From: an uncultured Lachnospiraceae bacterium
GTDB lineage: Bacteria; Bacillota; Clostridia; Lachnospirales; Lachnospiraceae
Reading direction: 5' to 3'
NCBI GenBank assembly: GCA_934376945.1
Contig: CAKRPI010000033.1
Coordinates: forward strand, 1-21,050
Length of the DNA: 21,050 bases
A program made the position numbers and the translations under genes. Below are positions 1 to 7,624 of the stretch, in pieces (within the stretch, counting starts at the first letter, position 1; each line of letters begins with the position of its first letter). A model generated the notes under the pieces. That model was not told the DNA's origin, did not search any database, and saw only the letters and a program-made list of their open reading frames with translations.

Positions 1-105
1 AATTTTATTTGGCGGATACGCCACACCGACGAAATGCGTAGCATTTTGGAGGTTGGCTCTGAACAGTTACCAATTTTATTTTTATACCTCCAGTATGTTC
101 TTTAC

Positions 106-134
106 TTGACGTAAGAAAAAAGATTGTGTATAAC
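106..134 (+). promoter_or_regulatory. sigma-A-type promoter of the degV gene
   Basis: TTGACG at 106-111 is followed after 17 bases by TATAAC at 129-134, close to the sigma-A consensus, and lies about 50 bases upstream of the degV start. The first 105 bases hold no gene I can support, only small hairpins (TGGCG/CGCCA at 10-23 and AAATGC/GCATTT at 34-48). Confidence 0.6.
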
Positions 135-188
135 AAATATGCATGAATTACATCTTATAAACGGAAGCAGGCAGGAGGTACTATATTA

Positions 189-1082
189 ATGACAAATCAT
201 AATTATATCCTCAGTTGCTGTTCTACTGCAGATCTGACGGAACAGCATTTTAAAGAGAGAGACATTCAATATATCTGTTTTCACTATGAGCTCGATGGAA
301 TACAATATCTGGACGATCTTGGTACATCCATTCCCTTTTCAGAATTTTATGCCAGAATGGCGGCCGGCGCAACAACAAGAACCTCACAAATTAATGCTGA
401 AGAGTTCGAGGAATATTTTGAACCGTTTTTAAAGGCAGGGAAAGATATTCTCCATGTCACCCTTTCTTCAGGTATTTCCGGCGTCGTAAATTCTGCCCTT
501 ATTGCAAAAGCATCCCTTGAAGAAAAATATCCGGAACGTCATATCTGCATCATCGATTCACTGGCCGCATCATCCGGTTATGGCCTGCTGATGGATCGCC
601 TGGCTGATTTAAGAGATTCTGGTATGTCGCTTGAGGAGCTTGCAGCATGGACAGAGGCAAACAAACTGAAGGTACATCACTGGTTCTTTTCTTCCGATCT
701 TACCTTTTTTATTCGTGGAGGGCGTATCTCCAAAACCGCCGGCTTTGTAGGAAATGTGCTCCATATCTGTCCGCTGATGAATGTCAGCAATGAAGGACGT
801 CTGATTCCACGTATGAAAATTCGAACAAAAAAGAAGGCAATCGCGGCGATTGCCGATCAGATGATAAAAAATGCAGAGAATGGATTAGATTATGCAGATA
901 AGTGCTATATCTCTCAATCTGCCTGCTATGACGACGCAAAAGCAGTAGCAGAACTTGTAGAAACGGCATTCCCGCATTTAAAAGGTCATGTGGAAATTAA
1001 CAATATTGGCACTACCATCGGAAGTCATACCGGACCTGGAACAGTTGCATTGTTTTTCTGGGGAACACCGCGTGAAAACTGA
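189..1082 (+). CDS. DegV family protein (fatty-acid-binding, FakB-like)
   Basis: DegV/FakB proteins bind a single fatty acid and, in Firmicutes with a FakA kinase, present it for phosphorylation and entry into phospholipid synthesis in the cytoplasm. At 297 residues this is a normal full-length member. Family signatures are visible in order: the TSQ loop at about residues 65-67, the SSGISG lipid-pocket motif near 93-98, and FIRGGRIS near 174-181. The start at 189 is supported by an AGGAGG about 10 bases upstream. The gene appears monocistronic, with its own promoter and a strong terminator directly after the stop. No fakA is in the window, so the exact lipid and kinase partner are unknown. 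The family call is firm; the physiological role is inferred from the family. Confidence 0.93.
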   Translation: MTNHNYILSCCSTADLTEQHFKERDIQYICFHYELDGIQYLDDLGTSIPFSEFYARMAAGATTRTSQINAEEFEEYFEPFLKAGKDILHVTLSSGISGVVNSALIAKASLEEKYPERHICIIDSLAASSGYGLLMDRLADLRDSGMSLEELAAWTEANKLKVHHWFFSSDLTFFIRGGRISKTAGFVGNVLHICPLMNVSNEGRLIPRMKIRTKKKAIAAIADQMIKNAENGLDYADKCYISQSACYDDAKAVAELVETAFPHLKGHVEINNIGTTIGSHTGPGTVALFFWGTPREN

Positions 1083-1089
1083 GGAACAG

Positions 1090-1130
1090 AAAAATCCCGA
1101 GATTCTCTTCAGGAGATTCCCGGGATTTTT
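1090..1130. terminator. Bidirectional intrinsic terminator between degV and L25
   Basis: AAAAATCCCGAG pairs with CCCGGGATTTTT across a short loop, with one mismatch. The A-rich and T-rich flanks give a T-run on both strands. It begins 8 bases after the degV stop and sits just beyond the stop of the convergent L25 gene, so it probably serves both. Confidence 0.85.
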
Positions 1131-1184
1131 CAAACACGTTCTGATCCATATGGAAGCAGTTTTTCAGAATCATCTCATAATTTC

Positions 1185-1769
1185 TCAGGCCTTTGCAGCC
1201 TCATCCGTCGTTTCCTCTTCTTCCTCAGCTTTTGCATAATCAGCTACATGGAAGATAACATCATCTTCCGGAGTAATCAGCGAAACACCCTTTTCCTCCA
1301 GATGTAAATCTTTGACATACATATTTCTTGTTTCCTTCGGAACATCTTTGAAATCAATCACGATTGGATCCAACAACTTGTCCGGCTCTGCTTTATAATG
1401 AATCTCAGAAAGTTCCTGTTCCACAATGCCCTGTACAATGTCAGTATTTTCAAAATGAACAGAAACCGTGGTTGAAATCTTTTCACCTTTCACAAGGGCC
1501 TGAAAATCAAGTGCCATAATCTGACGCTGCATACTGTTATAATCAACATCCTTTACGATAGCACTTACTTTTTCACCGTTAACGTCCAGAAGTACCTGAC
1601 TTCCTTTTCCGTTTTTTCCAATAAAGCGAAGAGCATCTGCCGAAACAAACTGAAGCGGAACGGCCTCTGCCATTTCTTTACCGTAAAGAACACCAGTTGT
1701 ATATCCTTCTTTTCTTAATTTTTTAGCTTTGACTTTTGCGTCTCTTTTTTCTGCTTTTAATGTGATCAT
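1185..1769 (-). CDS. ctc: 50S ribosomal protein L25 / general stress protein Ctc
   Basis: L25 binds 5S rRNA in the large ribosomal subunit. The two-domain CTC form, about 190-210 residues, is induced by stress in Bacillus. This 194-residue protein has an N-terminal 5S-binding domain (starting MITLKAEKRD, with a GYTTGVLYGK segment), a C-terminal TL5-like beta domain with LDFQALVKGEK, and a very acidic tail (EEEEETTDEAAKA), matching the long form rather than the single-domain E. coli L25. The start is set by AGGAGG about 8 bases upstream of the ATG. The gene is convergent with degV and has its own extended -10 promoter about 100 bases upstream. I see nothing abnormal in it. The name ctc is preferred over rplY because of the two-domain architecture. 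Confidence 0.93.
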   Translation of the reverse strand: MITLKAEKRDAKVKAKKLRKEGYTTGVLYGKEMAEAVPLQFVSADALRFIGKNGKGSQVLLDVNGEKVSAIVKDVDYNSMQRQIMALDFQALVKGEKISTTVSVHFENTDIVQGIVEQELSEIHYKAEPDKLLDPIVIDFKDVPKETRNMYVKDLHLEEKGVSLITPEDDVIFHVADYAKAEEEEETTDEAAKA

Positions 1770-1868
1770 GGTATTATGCCTCCTGATTTTTTATTTTTAT
1801 CAGAAGAACTGCAAGGTCTGCGATCCGCATCGTAGCTCTATTTATCCGGTTCTTCATGAACTGTGTTT

Positions 1869-1877
1869 ATTATAGCA
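1869..1877 (-). promoter_or_regulatory. Extended -10 promoter of the L25/Ctc gene
   Basis: Read on the minus strand this is TGCTATAAT, a perfect extended -10 element. The region 17 bases further upstream is a poor -35, which extended -10 promoters tolerate. It predicts a leader of roughly 90 bases before the L25 start codon. Confidence 0.6.
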
Positions 1878-1900
1878 CGTATATAACAAAAAGAAAGACG

Positions 1901-1916
1901 ATTTTTGTACAAAAAT
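1901..1916. promoter_or_regulatory. Perfect 16-bp palindrome, candidate operator
   Basis: ATTTTTGTACAAAAAT reads the same on both strands. It lies in the divergent region between L25/Ctc and the AAA+ ATPase gene, just upstream of the L25 promoter's -35 region. Its position and symmetry suit a dimeric regulator. No regulator is recognised. Confidence 0.4.
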
Positions 1917-1967
1917 AGTTTCTATTTTTCTTAATTTTCAGCATTTTCACTCTTTACAGTTCTGGGA

Positions 1968-1996
1968 TTGCGTTTTTATGAATTCAATGATAAACT
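1968..1996 (+). promoter_or_regulatory. Candidate promoter of the AAA+ ATPase/transglutaminase unit
   Basis: TTGCGT at 1968-1973, a 17-base spacer, then an extended -10 of the form TGATAAACT at 1988-1996. A competing reading is TTTACA at 1953 with TATGAA at 1977. Either places the start site 40-60 bases before the ATPase gene. Confidence 0.35.
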
Positions 1997-2042
1997 GTTT
2001 GACAGATAATGCCTCACGAAAAAAAGCAAAGGAGAAACCATC

Positions 2043-3527
2043 ATGCCTGTATTTGATTTTAACAGCATGCCGGTAGCAAATGCTCATCCGGAATGCACTT
2101 ATACTATTTTTTATTCCAGTCATTCTGAAACTTCACCGGAAAAACCGATTATGGTGCTGGATAATAAAAGCCGCAGCTGGTGTCACCATTCCTGTGGCAT
2201 TTTTACAAATCCGGCTAAGCGTACCGCTTTTGAATTTAAGGAAAAAGATGGTGTAATCAGTTCAGATATTCTGAAGATCGATGCGCGTTTCACCAGTCTT
2301 TTAAAATGGCTTGGCGAAAACCGCATTAACGTACAGCTCTCCGGAAAAAATACAGACGAGGGCTATACCGTATATAAAATCCGCGAGACTGCCTTTGGTG
2401 GAGGAACAAAGCTTTCCGCTGAAGATGGTTTCCTTCAGTTTATGATTGAACGGTTGCTTTCAAGCAATCCTCCGATGGGTGAGCTTGAGGAGGAGGATCT
2501 GGAAGAAGGCGACGATGAAATGAAACTGACAAGCCTGCAGAGTATTACTGATTTTATGACATGTGCAGGCCGGACATTGCCGGACAACATCCGCCTTTGG
2601 GCAAGACGTAACCTGGCTGTTGCAAGATCTCATGAAGTTTCTCCGGAAGAACGACGCCATGCACAGCGGGCTCTTTCTATTATGATGAATGTACAATGGA
2701 AACACAATTATTTTGAAGCTATCGATCCGCAAGAAGCAAGATGTATTCTGGATGAAGAACTTTATGGTATGGAGCGAGTAAAGCAACGTATCATCGAAAC
2801 AATTATTCAAATAAACCGTACCCATACACTTCCTGCTTACGGACTGCTTTTGGTTGGACCGGCTGGTACCGGAAAATCACAGATTGCTTATGCGGTTGCC
2901 CGCATTCTGAAATTACCGTGGACTACGCTTGACATGAGCTCAATCAATGATCCTGAGCAGCTTACCGGAAGTTCACGGGTTTACGCGAATGCAAAACCCG
3001 GTATTATCATGGAAGCATTTTCGGCAGCAGGAGAATCTAATCTTGTCTTTATTATCAATGAACTTGATAAGGCAGCTTCCGGAAAGGGAAATGGAAATCC
3101 GGCGGACGTACTTTTGACACTTCTTGATAATCTTGGCTTTACAGACAATTATATGGAATGTATGGTACCGACTGTTGGTGTTTATCCAATTGCAACTGCA
3201 AACGATAAAAATAACATAAGCGCTCCTTTGATGTCCCGTTTTGCAGTTATTGATATTCCGGATTATACGGAAGAAGAGAAGAAGATTATTTTTTCCCGTT
3301 TTGCACTTCCTAAAGTCCTAAAGCGAATGGGACTGCGCAGTGAAGAATGTATCCTTGATGAAGATGCCCTTGATGCAGTCGTAGAAAATTTTGCAGATAC
3401 AACCGGAATCCGTGATCTGGAACAGGCGGCTGAGCATATCGCTGCAAATGCACTATATCAGATTGAAGTCGATCACAAAAATTCTGTCGTATTTAACCGT
3501 TCCATGATCCTGGAACTGCTTTCCTGA
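2043..3527 (+). CDS. Lon-like AAA+ ATPase lacking a protease domain
   Basis: This 494-residue protein has an unrecognised N-terminal half and a Lon-type AAA+ module, then stops where Lon would continue into its protease domain. A Lon-like lead-in sits at about residues 225-260 (LDEELYGMERVKQRI). It is followed by Walker A GPAGTGKS at 272-279, sensor 1 Asn387 in ATAND, an arginine finger at Arg399 (PLMSRF), and sensor 2 Arg457 in GIRDLEQ. The Walker B block reads FIINELDKA, so Asn339 replaces the usual Asp while Glu340 is kept. An acidic linker lies at 147-158, and Cys and His cluster near 47-51. Its start has a GGAG ribosome site about 8 bases upstream (AAAGGAGAAACC). The next gene begins 28 bases after its stop, so the two are probably co-transcribed. 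It probably remodels a protein, possibly a substrate or partner of that transglutaminase-like protein; this role is inferred from context only. Confidence 0.85.
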   Translation: MPVFDFNSMPVANAHPECTYTIFYSSHSETSPEKPIMVLDNKSRSWCHHSCGIFTNPAKRTAFEFKEKDGVISSDILKIDARFTSLLKWLGENRINVQLSGKNTDEGYTVYKIRETAFGGGTKLSAEDGFLQFMIERLLSSNPPMGELEEEDLEEGDDEMKLTSLQSITDFMTCAGRTLPDNIRLWARRNLAVARSHEVSPEERRHAQRALSIMMNVQWKHNYFEAIDPQEARCILDEELYGMERVKQRIIETIIQINRTHTLPAYGLLLVGPAGTGKSQIAYAVARILKLPWTTLDMSSINDPEQLTGSSRVYANAKPGIIMEAFSAAGESNLVFIINELDKAASGKGNGNPADVLLTLLDNLGFTDNYMECMVPTVGVYPIATANDKNNISAPLMSRFAVIDIPDYTEEEKKIIFSRFALPKVLKRMGLRSEECILDEDALDAVVENFADTTGIRDLEQAAEHIAANALYQIEVDHKNSVVFNRSMILELLS

Positions 3528-3555
3528 GCAACCAATTGAACAAAGGAGATACTTT

Positions 3556-4953
3556 ATGAATACACGAAAAGATTATGAACTGGAAACACTCCCTCTGGAA
3601 CTTCCTGATGAAATTATAAAATACAAAATGAGCGGAGATTTTAAAGGTGCAGAAGATGCAGCCGACCGGTGGCTGAAAAAACCGCTCCCGGAGGCGTTGA
3701 AACAGCGCATCCGCATCGAACAGGATTTCCTTAAAAAACTTCCGCAACAGTACCCTTTTACATCTGAAGAACTGATTCGTCTGTTTCAGGAAGAGATACC
3801 GGACTTTAATGAGGATGACCTGAACCGTCTTGATCAGGACGGTCTTGTTGAATGGATTTTTTTAGACGGGAAAAAGCATTATATCAGCAGCGCAGTTGAA
3901 AACGCAATGCGCATTGATCCCGAACTTCACATGCGCTCCAACCCTGAAAACTTACCTTCAAAGGAGTTCATCTGCCTGCAGGAGGTGCTTCAGGAAATGC
4001 GCGAAAAAGGAAGTGCAACAAGAATTTTCCGCATGCGGGTTTCTATTCGCCTGAAAGATGAAAAGTTTTATCCGGGTATCACATTGAAAGCACACTTGCC
4101 GCTTCCTGCACTTTATTCTCCAGTTGAAAAGGTTCAGATTCTGTCTCACTCAAAAGGAAATGTCACAATTGATCCGGAAGATTCTCTGACTCGTACCATT
4201 TGTATCGAAACAACGCTGCAGCAAAATGTTCCATTTTTTGTCGAATATGAATATACTGTTCGCAGCATATATGTGGATCTCTGGCAGGATTTGCCTGTGC
4301 TTCTTCCGGAAGAAGCACGCTTTAAAATGGCTGAACCTTGTAAAGCAGACGTAGAAGAGCAGCTGCCTCATATCCGTTTCACTCCGTATCTGAAGTTGCT
4401 TGCAAGTGAAATCCGTGGAGAGGAAACGAATCCTCTGGCAGTGGCACGACGGATCTACAATTATATCACAAAAAATGTTACTTATTCTTATATGCGGAAT
4501 TATTCATTGATTCCGGATATACCACAATACTGTGCCCGCAACCTGCGCGGTGACTGTGGAGTTCAGGCACTTTTGTTTATTACTCTTTGCCGCATCTGTG
4601 GTATTCCGGCAAGATGGCAGAGTGGTCTTTATACGAATCCGATCAGCGCCGGGCCGCATGACTGGGCACTGTTTTATACGAAAGAATATGGATGGCGGCC
4701 GGCAGATCTGTCCTTTGGCGGTTCTGCCAAGCGTACAGATGACGAAATGCGCAGAAAGCTGTATTTTGGAAATACTGATCCATTTCGCATGCCTGCCAAC
4801 CACGCATTTCAACATCCATTTTCCGTTAAAAAGTCATTTATGAGAATTGATCCATATGACAATCAGTGTGGTGAATTGGAATCGGAGCTCTGTGGTTTTA
4901 CCAGTGACGAACTGGAAACCACCCGGGAACTTCTTTCTGTCGTTGTTATTTAG
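3556..4953 (+). CDS. Transglutaminase-like domain protein
   Basis: A 465-residue protein with a transglutaminase/cysteine-protease core in its C-terminal half. The core has Cys334 in RGDCGVQA, His368 in GPHDWALF and Asp384 in RPADLSFG, the expected Cys-His-Asp triad in the right order and spacing. Residues 150-260 look like an all-beta segment; the first 120 residues are helical and charged, with no similarity I recognise. There is no signal peptide or clear membrane segment, so it looks cytoplasmic. The start is supported by AAAGGAG 9 bases upstream. Bacterial members of this superfamily often act as peptidases or amide-forming enzymes and are often encoded beside MoxR-type AAA+ ATPases. Here the partner is instead a Lon-like ATPase. 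Substrate and reaction are unknown. No convincing terminator follows; only a weak GTGAG/CTCAC hairpin is seen at 4967-4981. Confidence 0.85.
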   Translation: MNTRKDYELETLPLELPDEIIKYKMSGDFKGAEDAADRWLKKPLPEALKQRIRIEQDFLKKLPQQYPFTSEELIRLFQEEIPDFNEDDLNRLDQDGLVEWIFLDGKKHYISSAVENAMRIDPELHMRSNPENLPSKEFICLQEVLQEMREKGSATRIFRMRVSIRLKDEKFYPGITLKAHLPLPALYSPVEKVQILSHSKGNVTIDPEDSLTRTICIETTLQQNVPFFVEYEYTVRSIYVDLWQDLPVLLPEEARFKMAEPCKADVEEQLPHIRFTPYLKLLASEIRGEETNPLAVARRIYNYITKNVTYSYMRNYSLIPDIPQYCARNLRGDCGVQALLFITLCRICGIPARWQSGLYTNPISAGPHDWALFYTKEYGWRPADLSFGGSAKRTDDEMRRKLYFGNTDPFRMPANHAFQHPFSVKKSFMRIDPYDNQCGELESELCGFTSDELETTRELLSVVVI

Positions 4954-5045
4954 CCAAATCAAGTAAGTGAGACAGGCTCACATATGATAAATGTTATGAG
5001 CAAGCAGCAAAGCGGATGCAACTATACTCTGTCATCTCTGATTGA

Positions 5046-6323
5046 TTATTTCTGATTAAAGACTGCTTTATCAAGCGCCTGATTCTGATGTGCCACTACA
5101 GTTGTACATACGGCATCGCCTGTGATATTGACCGCAGTTCTCGCCATATCAAGAATACGGTCAATACCCATAATCAATCCAATTGCCTCAACCGGAAGTC
5201 CGACTGAATTAAACACCATTGTCAGCGTAACAAGTCCGACACTGGGCACACCGGCTGTACCAATCGAGGCAAGCGTTGCGGTACCGATCACAACAATATA
5301 GTCAGTGAGAGATAGCGAAATACCAAATGCCTGAGCGGCAAATACAACCGCAACTCCCTGCATGATCGACGTTCCGTCCATATTGATGGTTGCTCCAAGC
5401 GGAATCGTAAAGGATGATATTTTTTTTGACACACCGACTTTTTTATTCAGCGTCTCAATTGAAAGCGGAATCGTTGCATTTGAAGTCGCTGTAGAAAATG
5501 CAAATGCCATAACCGGAAAGAATTTTTTTATAAAACGAATTGGATTCAGACCGGTAAAAATTTTCAAAAGAAGCTGATAAATTCCGAAACACTGAATTGC
5601 AAGTGCGATCAGAACTGCAATCATATATTTGGCAAGCGGAAGAAATGCACTAAAGCCAATGTTCGCAAATGTTCTGGCAATGAGGCAGAAAACGCCGATC
5701 GGTGCAAGACTCATGACCATCATGGTCATTTCCATCATAATATCATTGAACTGGCTGAAAAAGTTGGTAACTGTATCTGCACGGTCTCCAAGCTTTGCCA
5801 GGATCACTCCAATGATCAATGCAAATACAATTACCTGGAGCATTTCTCCGCCAGCCAGTGCTTTAAATGGATTGTCCGGGATGATGTTCAGCAATGTGTC
5901 ACCAAAGGACGTAGCCTCCATGCTTTCTACAGTCTGTGTACTCGTCTTGATCGTACTCATATCAAGACCAAGTCCAGGGTTAATAACATTTCCGACAGCA
6001 ATAGCAACAGTGACTGCCATTGCTGTCGTAGCCAGATAAAAAATTAACGTACGGGCTCCGACTGTCCCAAGCTTTTTGGTATCTCCAATTGCCATGCTGC
6101 CGCAGACTAGTGAACAAAAAACAAGCGGCACAACCAACATTTTCATCAGCCGGATAAATCCCTGGCCAATCACATAAAGAATTCCTTCTATTATAATATC
6201 ATTTTTTATTGTCCCATCCGGAACAAAGTAGCACAGAATCACACCAAGGATTACACCGGCAAGCAATGCGATAAAAATCATGGTTGTGAGTCCCGTTTTT
6301 TTCTTTTTGTTTGTTTTTGTCAT
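5046..6323 (-). CDS. Dicarboxylate/amino acid:cation symporter (DAACS family)
   Basis: A polytopic inner-membrane transporter of the GltP/DctA/GltPh type, which takes up acidic or small neutral amino acids or dicarboxylates with Na+ or H+. The 425-residue length fits the family. Visible signatures are the Ser/Thr-rich re-entrant hairpin (AFSTATSNATIPLS), the NMDGTS cation/substrate motif, and the second hairpin (ASIGTAGVPSVG). The N-terminus is basic (KTNKKKKTG) ahead of the first hydrophobic helix. Its ATG overlaps the stop of the upstream reductase gene as ATGA, so translation is probably coupled. Substrate cannot be fixed from sequence: glutamate, aspartate, serine/threonine or C4-dicarboxylates are all possible. 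The pairing with an RmlD-like reductase is unusual, and I know of no pathway link. Confidence 0.9.
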   Translation of the reverse strand: MTKTNKKKKTGLTTMIFIALLAGVILGVILCYFVPDGTIKNDIIIEGILYVIGQGFIRLMKMLVVPLVFCSLVCGSMAIGDTKKLGTVGARTLIFYLATTAMAVTVAIAVGNVINPGLGLDMSTIKTSTQTVESMEATSFGDTLLNIIPDNPFKALAGGEMLQVIVFALIIGVILAKLGDRADTVTNFFSQFNDIMMEMTMMVMSLAPIGVFCLIARTFANIGFSAFLPLAKYMIAVLIALAIQCFGIYQLLLKIFTGLNPIRFIKKFFPVMAFAFSTATSNATIPLSIETLNKKVGVSKKISSFTIPLGATINMDGTSIMQGVAVVFAAQAFGISLSLTDYIVVIGTATLASIGTAGVPSVGLVTLTMVFNSVGLPVEAIGLIMGIDRILDMARTAVNITGDAVCTTVVAHQNQALDKAVFNQK

Positions 6324-7171
6324 GAGTTCTCCATCCTTTCCTTAATATATTCTTTTAAAGAATCCCTCCAGTATGGCATATCATATACGTCTATAATCCT
6401 GAGAATAAAATTATCAAGTACTGCATAAACAGGCCGCACAGCAGGCTGTTCAAACGCATCCGGAGAAATTTCCTGAATCGTTGCATCTTCCCCTGAAAGA
6501 GTTAATACTTCCCTGGCAAGCTCATAACGACTGCAGCTTCCTTTGCAGGTTACATGATATGTGCCGTATTCATTTGTATTGATCAGATGAAGAATAATAC
6601 GCGCAAGATCCTTTGCACTTGTCGGTGCACCAATCTCACCGGCCGGTACAGCCAGTGGTTCCTGCTTTTTTGCAGCATCCAGTACACGGTTCACAAAATT
6701 AATGCCATTGCCATAAACCCAGCTGCTTCTGATAATAAAATGCTTATGGGTAAATTCTTTTACGTAATTCTCCCCTGCCCATTTGGAACGGCCATATACA
6801 GTCTGCGGATTTGTATCGTCAAACTCAGAGTATGGATGACTGGCGAATCCATCGAATACGTCATCTGTTGAAAGCTGTACAATTTTAGCTCCTACTTTGC
6901 TCGCAACAATACTTAAATTTCTTGCTCCAAGTGCATTTACACGATATGCCAGCTCCGGATTTTTTTCACACAGCTCCGTGTCTGTAATAGCTGCGCAGTT
7001 AATAATCACATTCGGACGGTTGATATCACCAAAATGAAGCACTTCATCTGTGCGGGTGATATCCAATTCATTTTTATCCGTATTGAACACCTCAACTTCC
7101 AATGGATCGAGTACTTCATTAATTGCAGTTCCAATCTGGCCGGAAGATCCGACAATCCATACTTTCAGCAT
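6320..7171 (-). CDS. RmlD-like NAD(P)-dependent sugar-nucleotide reductase (SDR family)
   Basis: This 283-residue protein has the extended short-chain dehydrogenase fold of dTDP-4-dehydrorhamnose reductase. The nucleotide-binding GSSGQIG lies at residues 8-14, STDDVFDG at 101-108 (the family usually has STDYVFDG), and the catalytic YxxxK as Tyr126 and Lys130 in YGRSK. Length and motif order match RmlD. However, no rmlA, rmlB or rmlC is nearby, so it may act on another sugar nucleotide or on a rhamnose pathway encoded elsewhere. The start has GGAGAG about 8 bases upstream. It is the first gene of a two-gene minus-strand unit whose second member is the symporter. The enzyme class is secure; the exact substrate is not, so no gene symbol is assigned. 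Confidence 0.85.
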   Translation of the reverse strand: MLKVWIVGSSGQIGTAINEVLDPLEVEVFNTDKNELDITRTDEVLHFGDINRPNVIINCAAITDTELCEKNPELAYRVNALGARNLSIVASKVGAKIVQLSTDDVFDGFASHPYSEFDDTNPQTVYGRSKWAGENYVKEFTHKHFIIRSSWVYGNGINFVNRVLDAAKKQEPLAVPAGEIGAPTSAKDLARIILHLINTNEYGTYHVTCKGSCSRYELAREVLTLSGEDATIQEISPDAFEQPAVRPVYAVLDNFILRIIDVYDMPYWRDSLKEYIKERMENS

Positions 7172-7297
7172 GTTATCTCTCCTTTTAAATATTTTTGCTT
7201 CAGCGCCCCTGCAAGCATCCTGACAACCTGCTTCGCAATTTGCCGGATTCTGAAATTATCATATTTTCCATGCCCCGGCAAAACAAATAGCGCTGAA

Positions 7298-7324
7298 AAA
7301 GACGCTGATTTTCTCGGCGTCTTT
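7298..7324 (-). terminator. Intrinsic terminator-like hairpin upstream of the reductase gene
   Basis: AAAGACGCTGA pairs with TCGGCGTCTTT around a 5-base loop, with one G-U pair. The minus-strand copy runs into TTTTT. It lies 23 bases beyond the stop of the short ORF remnant and about 130 bases before the reductase start. It could be the terminator of a decayed gene, or an attenuator in the reductase leader. Confidence 0.6.
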
Positions 7325-7346
7325 CTGCTTTTTAGTTTATCAGTAA

Positions 7347-7487
7347 TTAAAGATTCCTGTCAAGCATTTCCTTGTCAGAGCGAATATTCGCAATTCTCTT
7401 TGCTTCTTGCTTGATTGATTCAGTTCAATATCTGTACCACGATCTGCTCCTGCTTTTCACCAAGTCAAGGATACAAAATTGTTCCAT
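7347..7487 (-). pseudogene. Short ORF remnant interrupted by an in-frame TGA
   Basis: On the minus strand an ATG at 7487 opens 20 codons (MEQFCILDLVKSRSRSWYRY), then TGA at 7427-7425, then 25 codons in the same frame (containing QEAKRIANIRSDKEMLDRNL) to TAA, followed by a terminator hairpin. The second half looks like a natural protein C-terminus, and its AKRIANIR segment recurs in nearly the same wording at 20901-20931. It may be the tail of a lost gene or one copy of a short dispersed element. I do not recognise the family. A chance ORF is possible. Confidence 0.3.
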
Positions 7488-7498
7488 AATATTCCTGC

Positions 7499-7527
7499 TT
7501 GACAAATCTCATTCACTATATTAAAAT
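7499..7527 (+). promoter_or_regulatory. sigma-A promoter of the cell-wall hydrolase gene
   Basis: Perfect TTGACA at 7499-7504, a 17-base spacer, and TAAAAT at 7522-7527. The transcript would start near 7534 and carry a leader of about 90 bases ending in an AAAGGAG ribosome site. Confidence 0.75.
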
Positions 7528-7624
7528 ACAACCGTAATAGATGTTAACATTTTTGTAATAATTATTCATTAAATCTTAGCATTGTCTGGAATTTTTCTTT
7601 TCAGGCGAAAGGAGTACATAGAAA

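Larger units (their letters stand above)
7172..7624. other. Divergent intergenic region with gene remnant and signals
   Basis: This 453-base gap separates the minus-strand reductase from the plus-strand hydrolase. I see no intact gene. It contains an intrinsic terminator on the minus strand (7298-7324), a short minus-strand ORF remnant interrupted by TGA (7347-7487), and a strong plus-strand promoter (7499-7527). There is also a possible minus-strand promoter, TTGACA at 7363-7358 with an extended TGATAAACT ending at 7334, and a 10-bp palindrome ATGTTAACAT at 7541-7550 in the hydrolase leader. The first two features are not explained by the flanking genes. Confidence 0.6.

Noticed and set aside
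4967..4981. Terminator after the transglutaminase gene
   Set aside because: Only a 5-bp stem (GTGAG/CTCAC) without a T-run.
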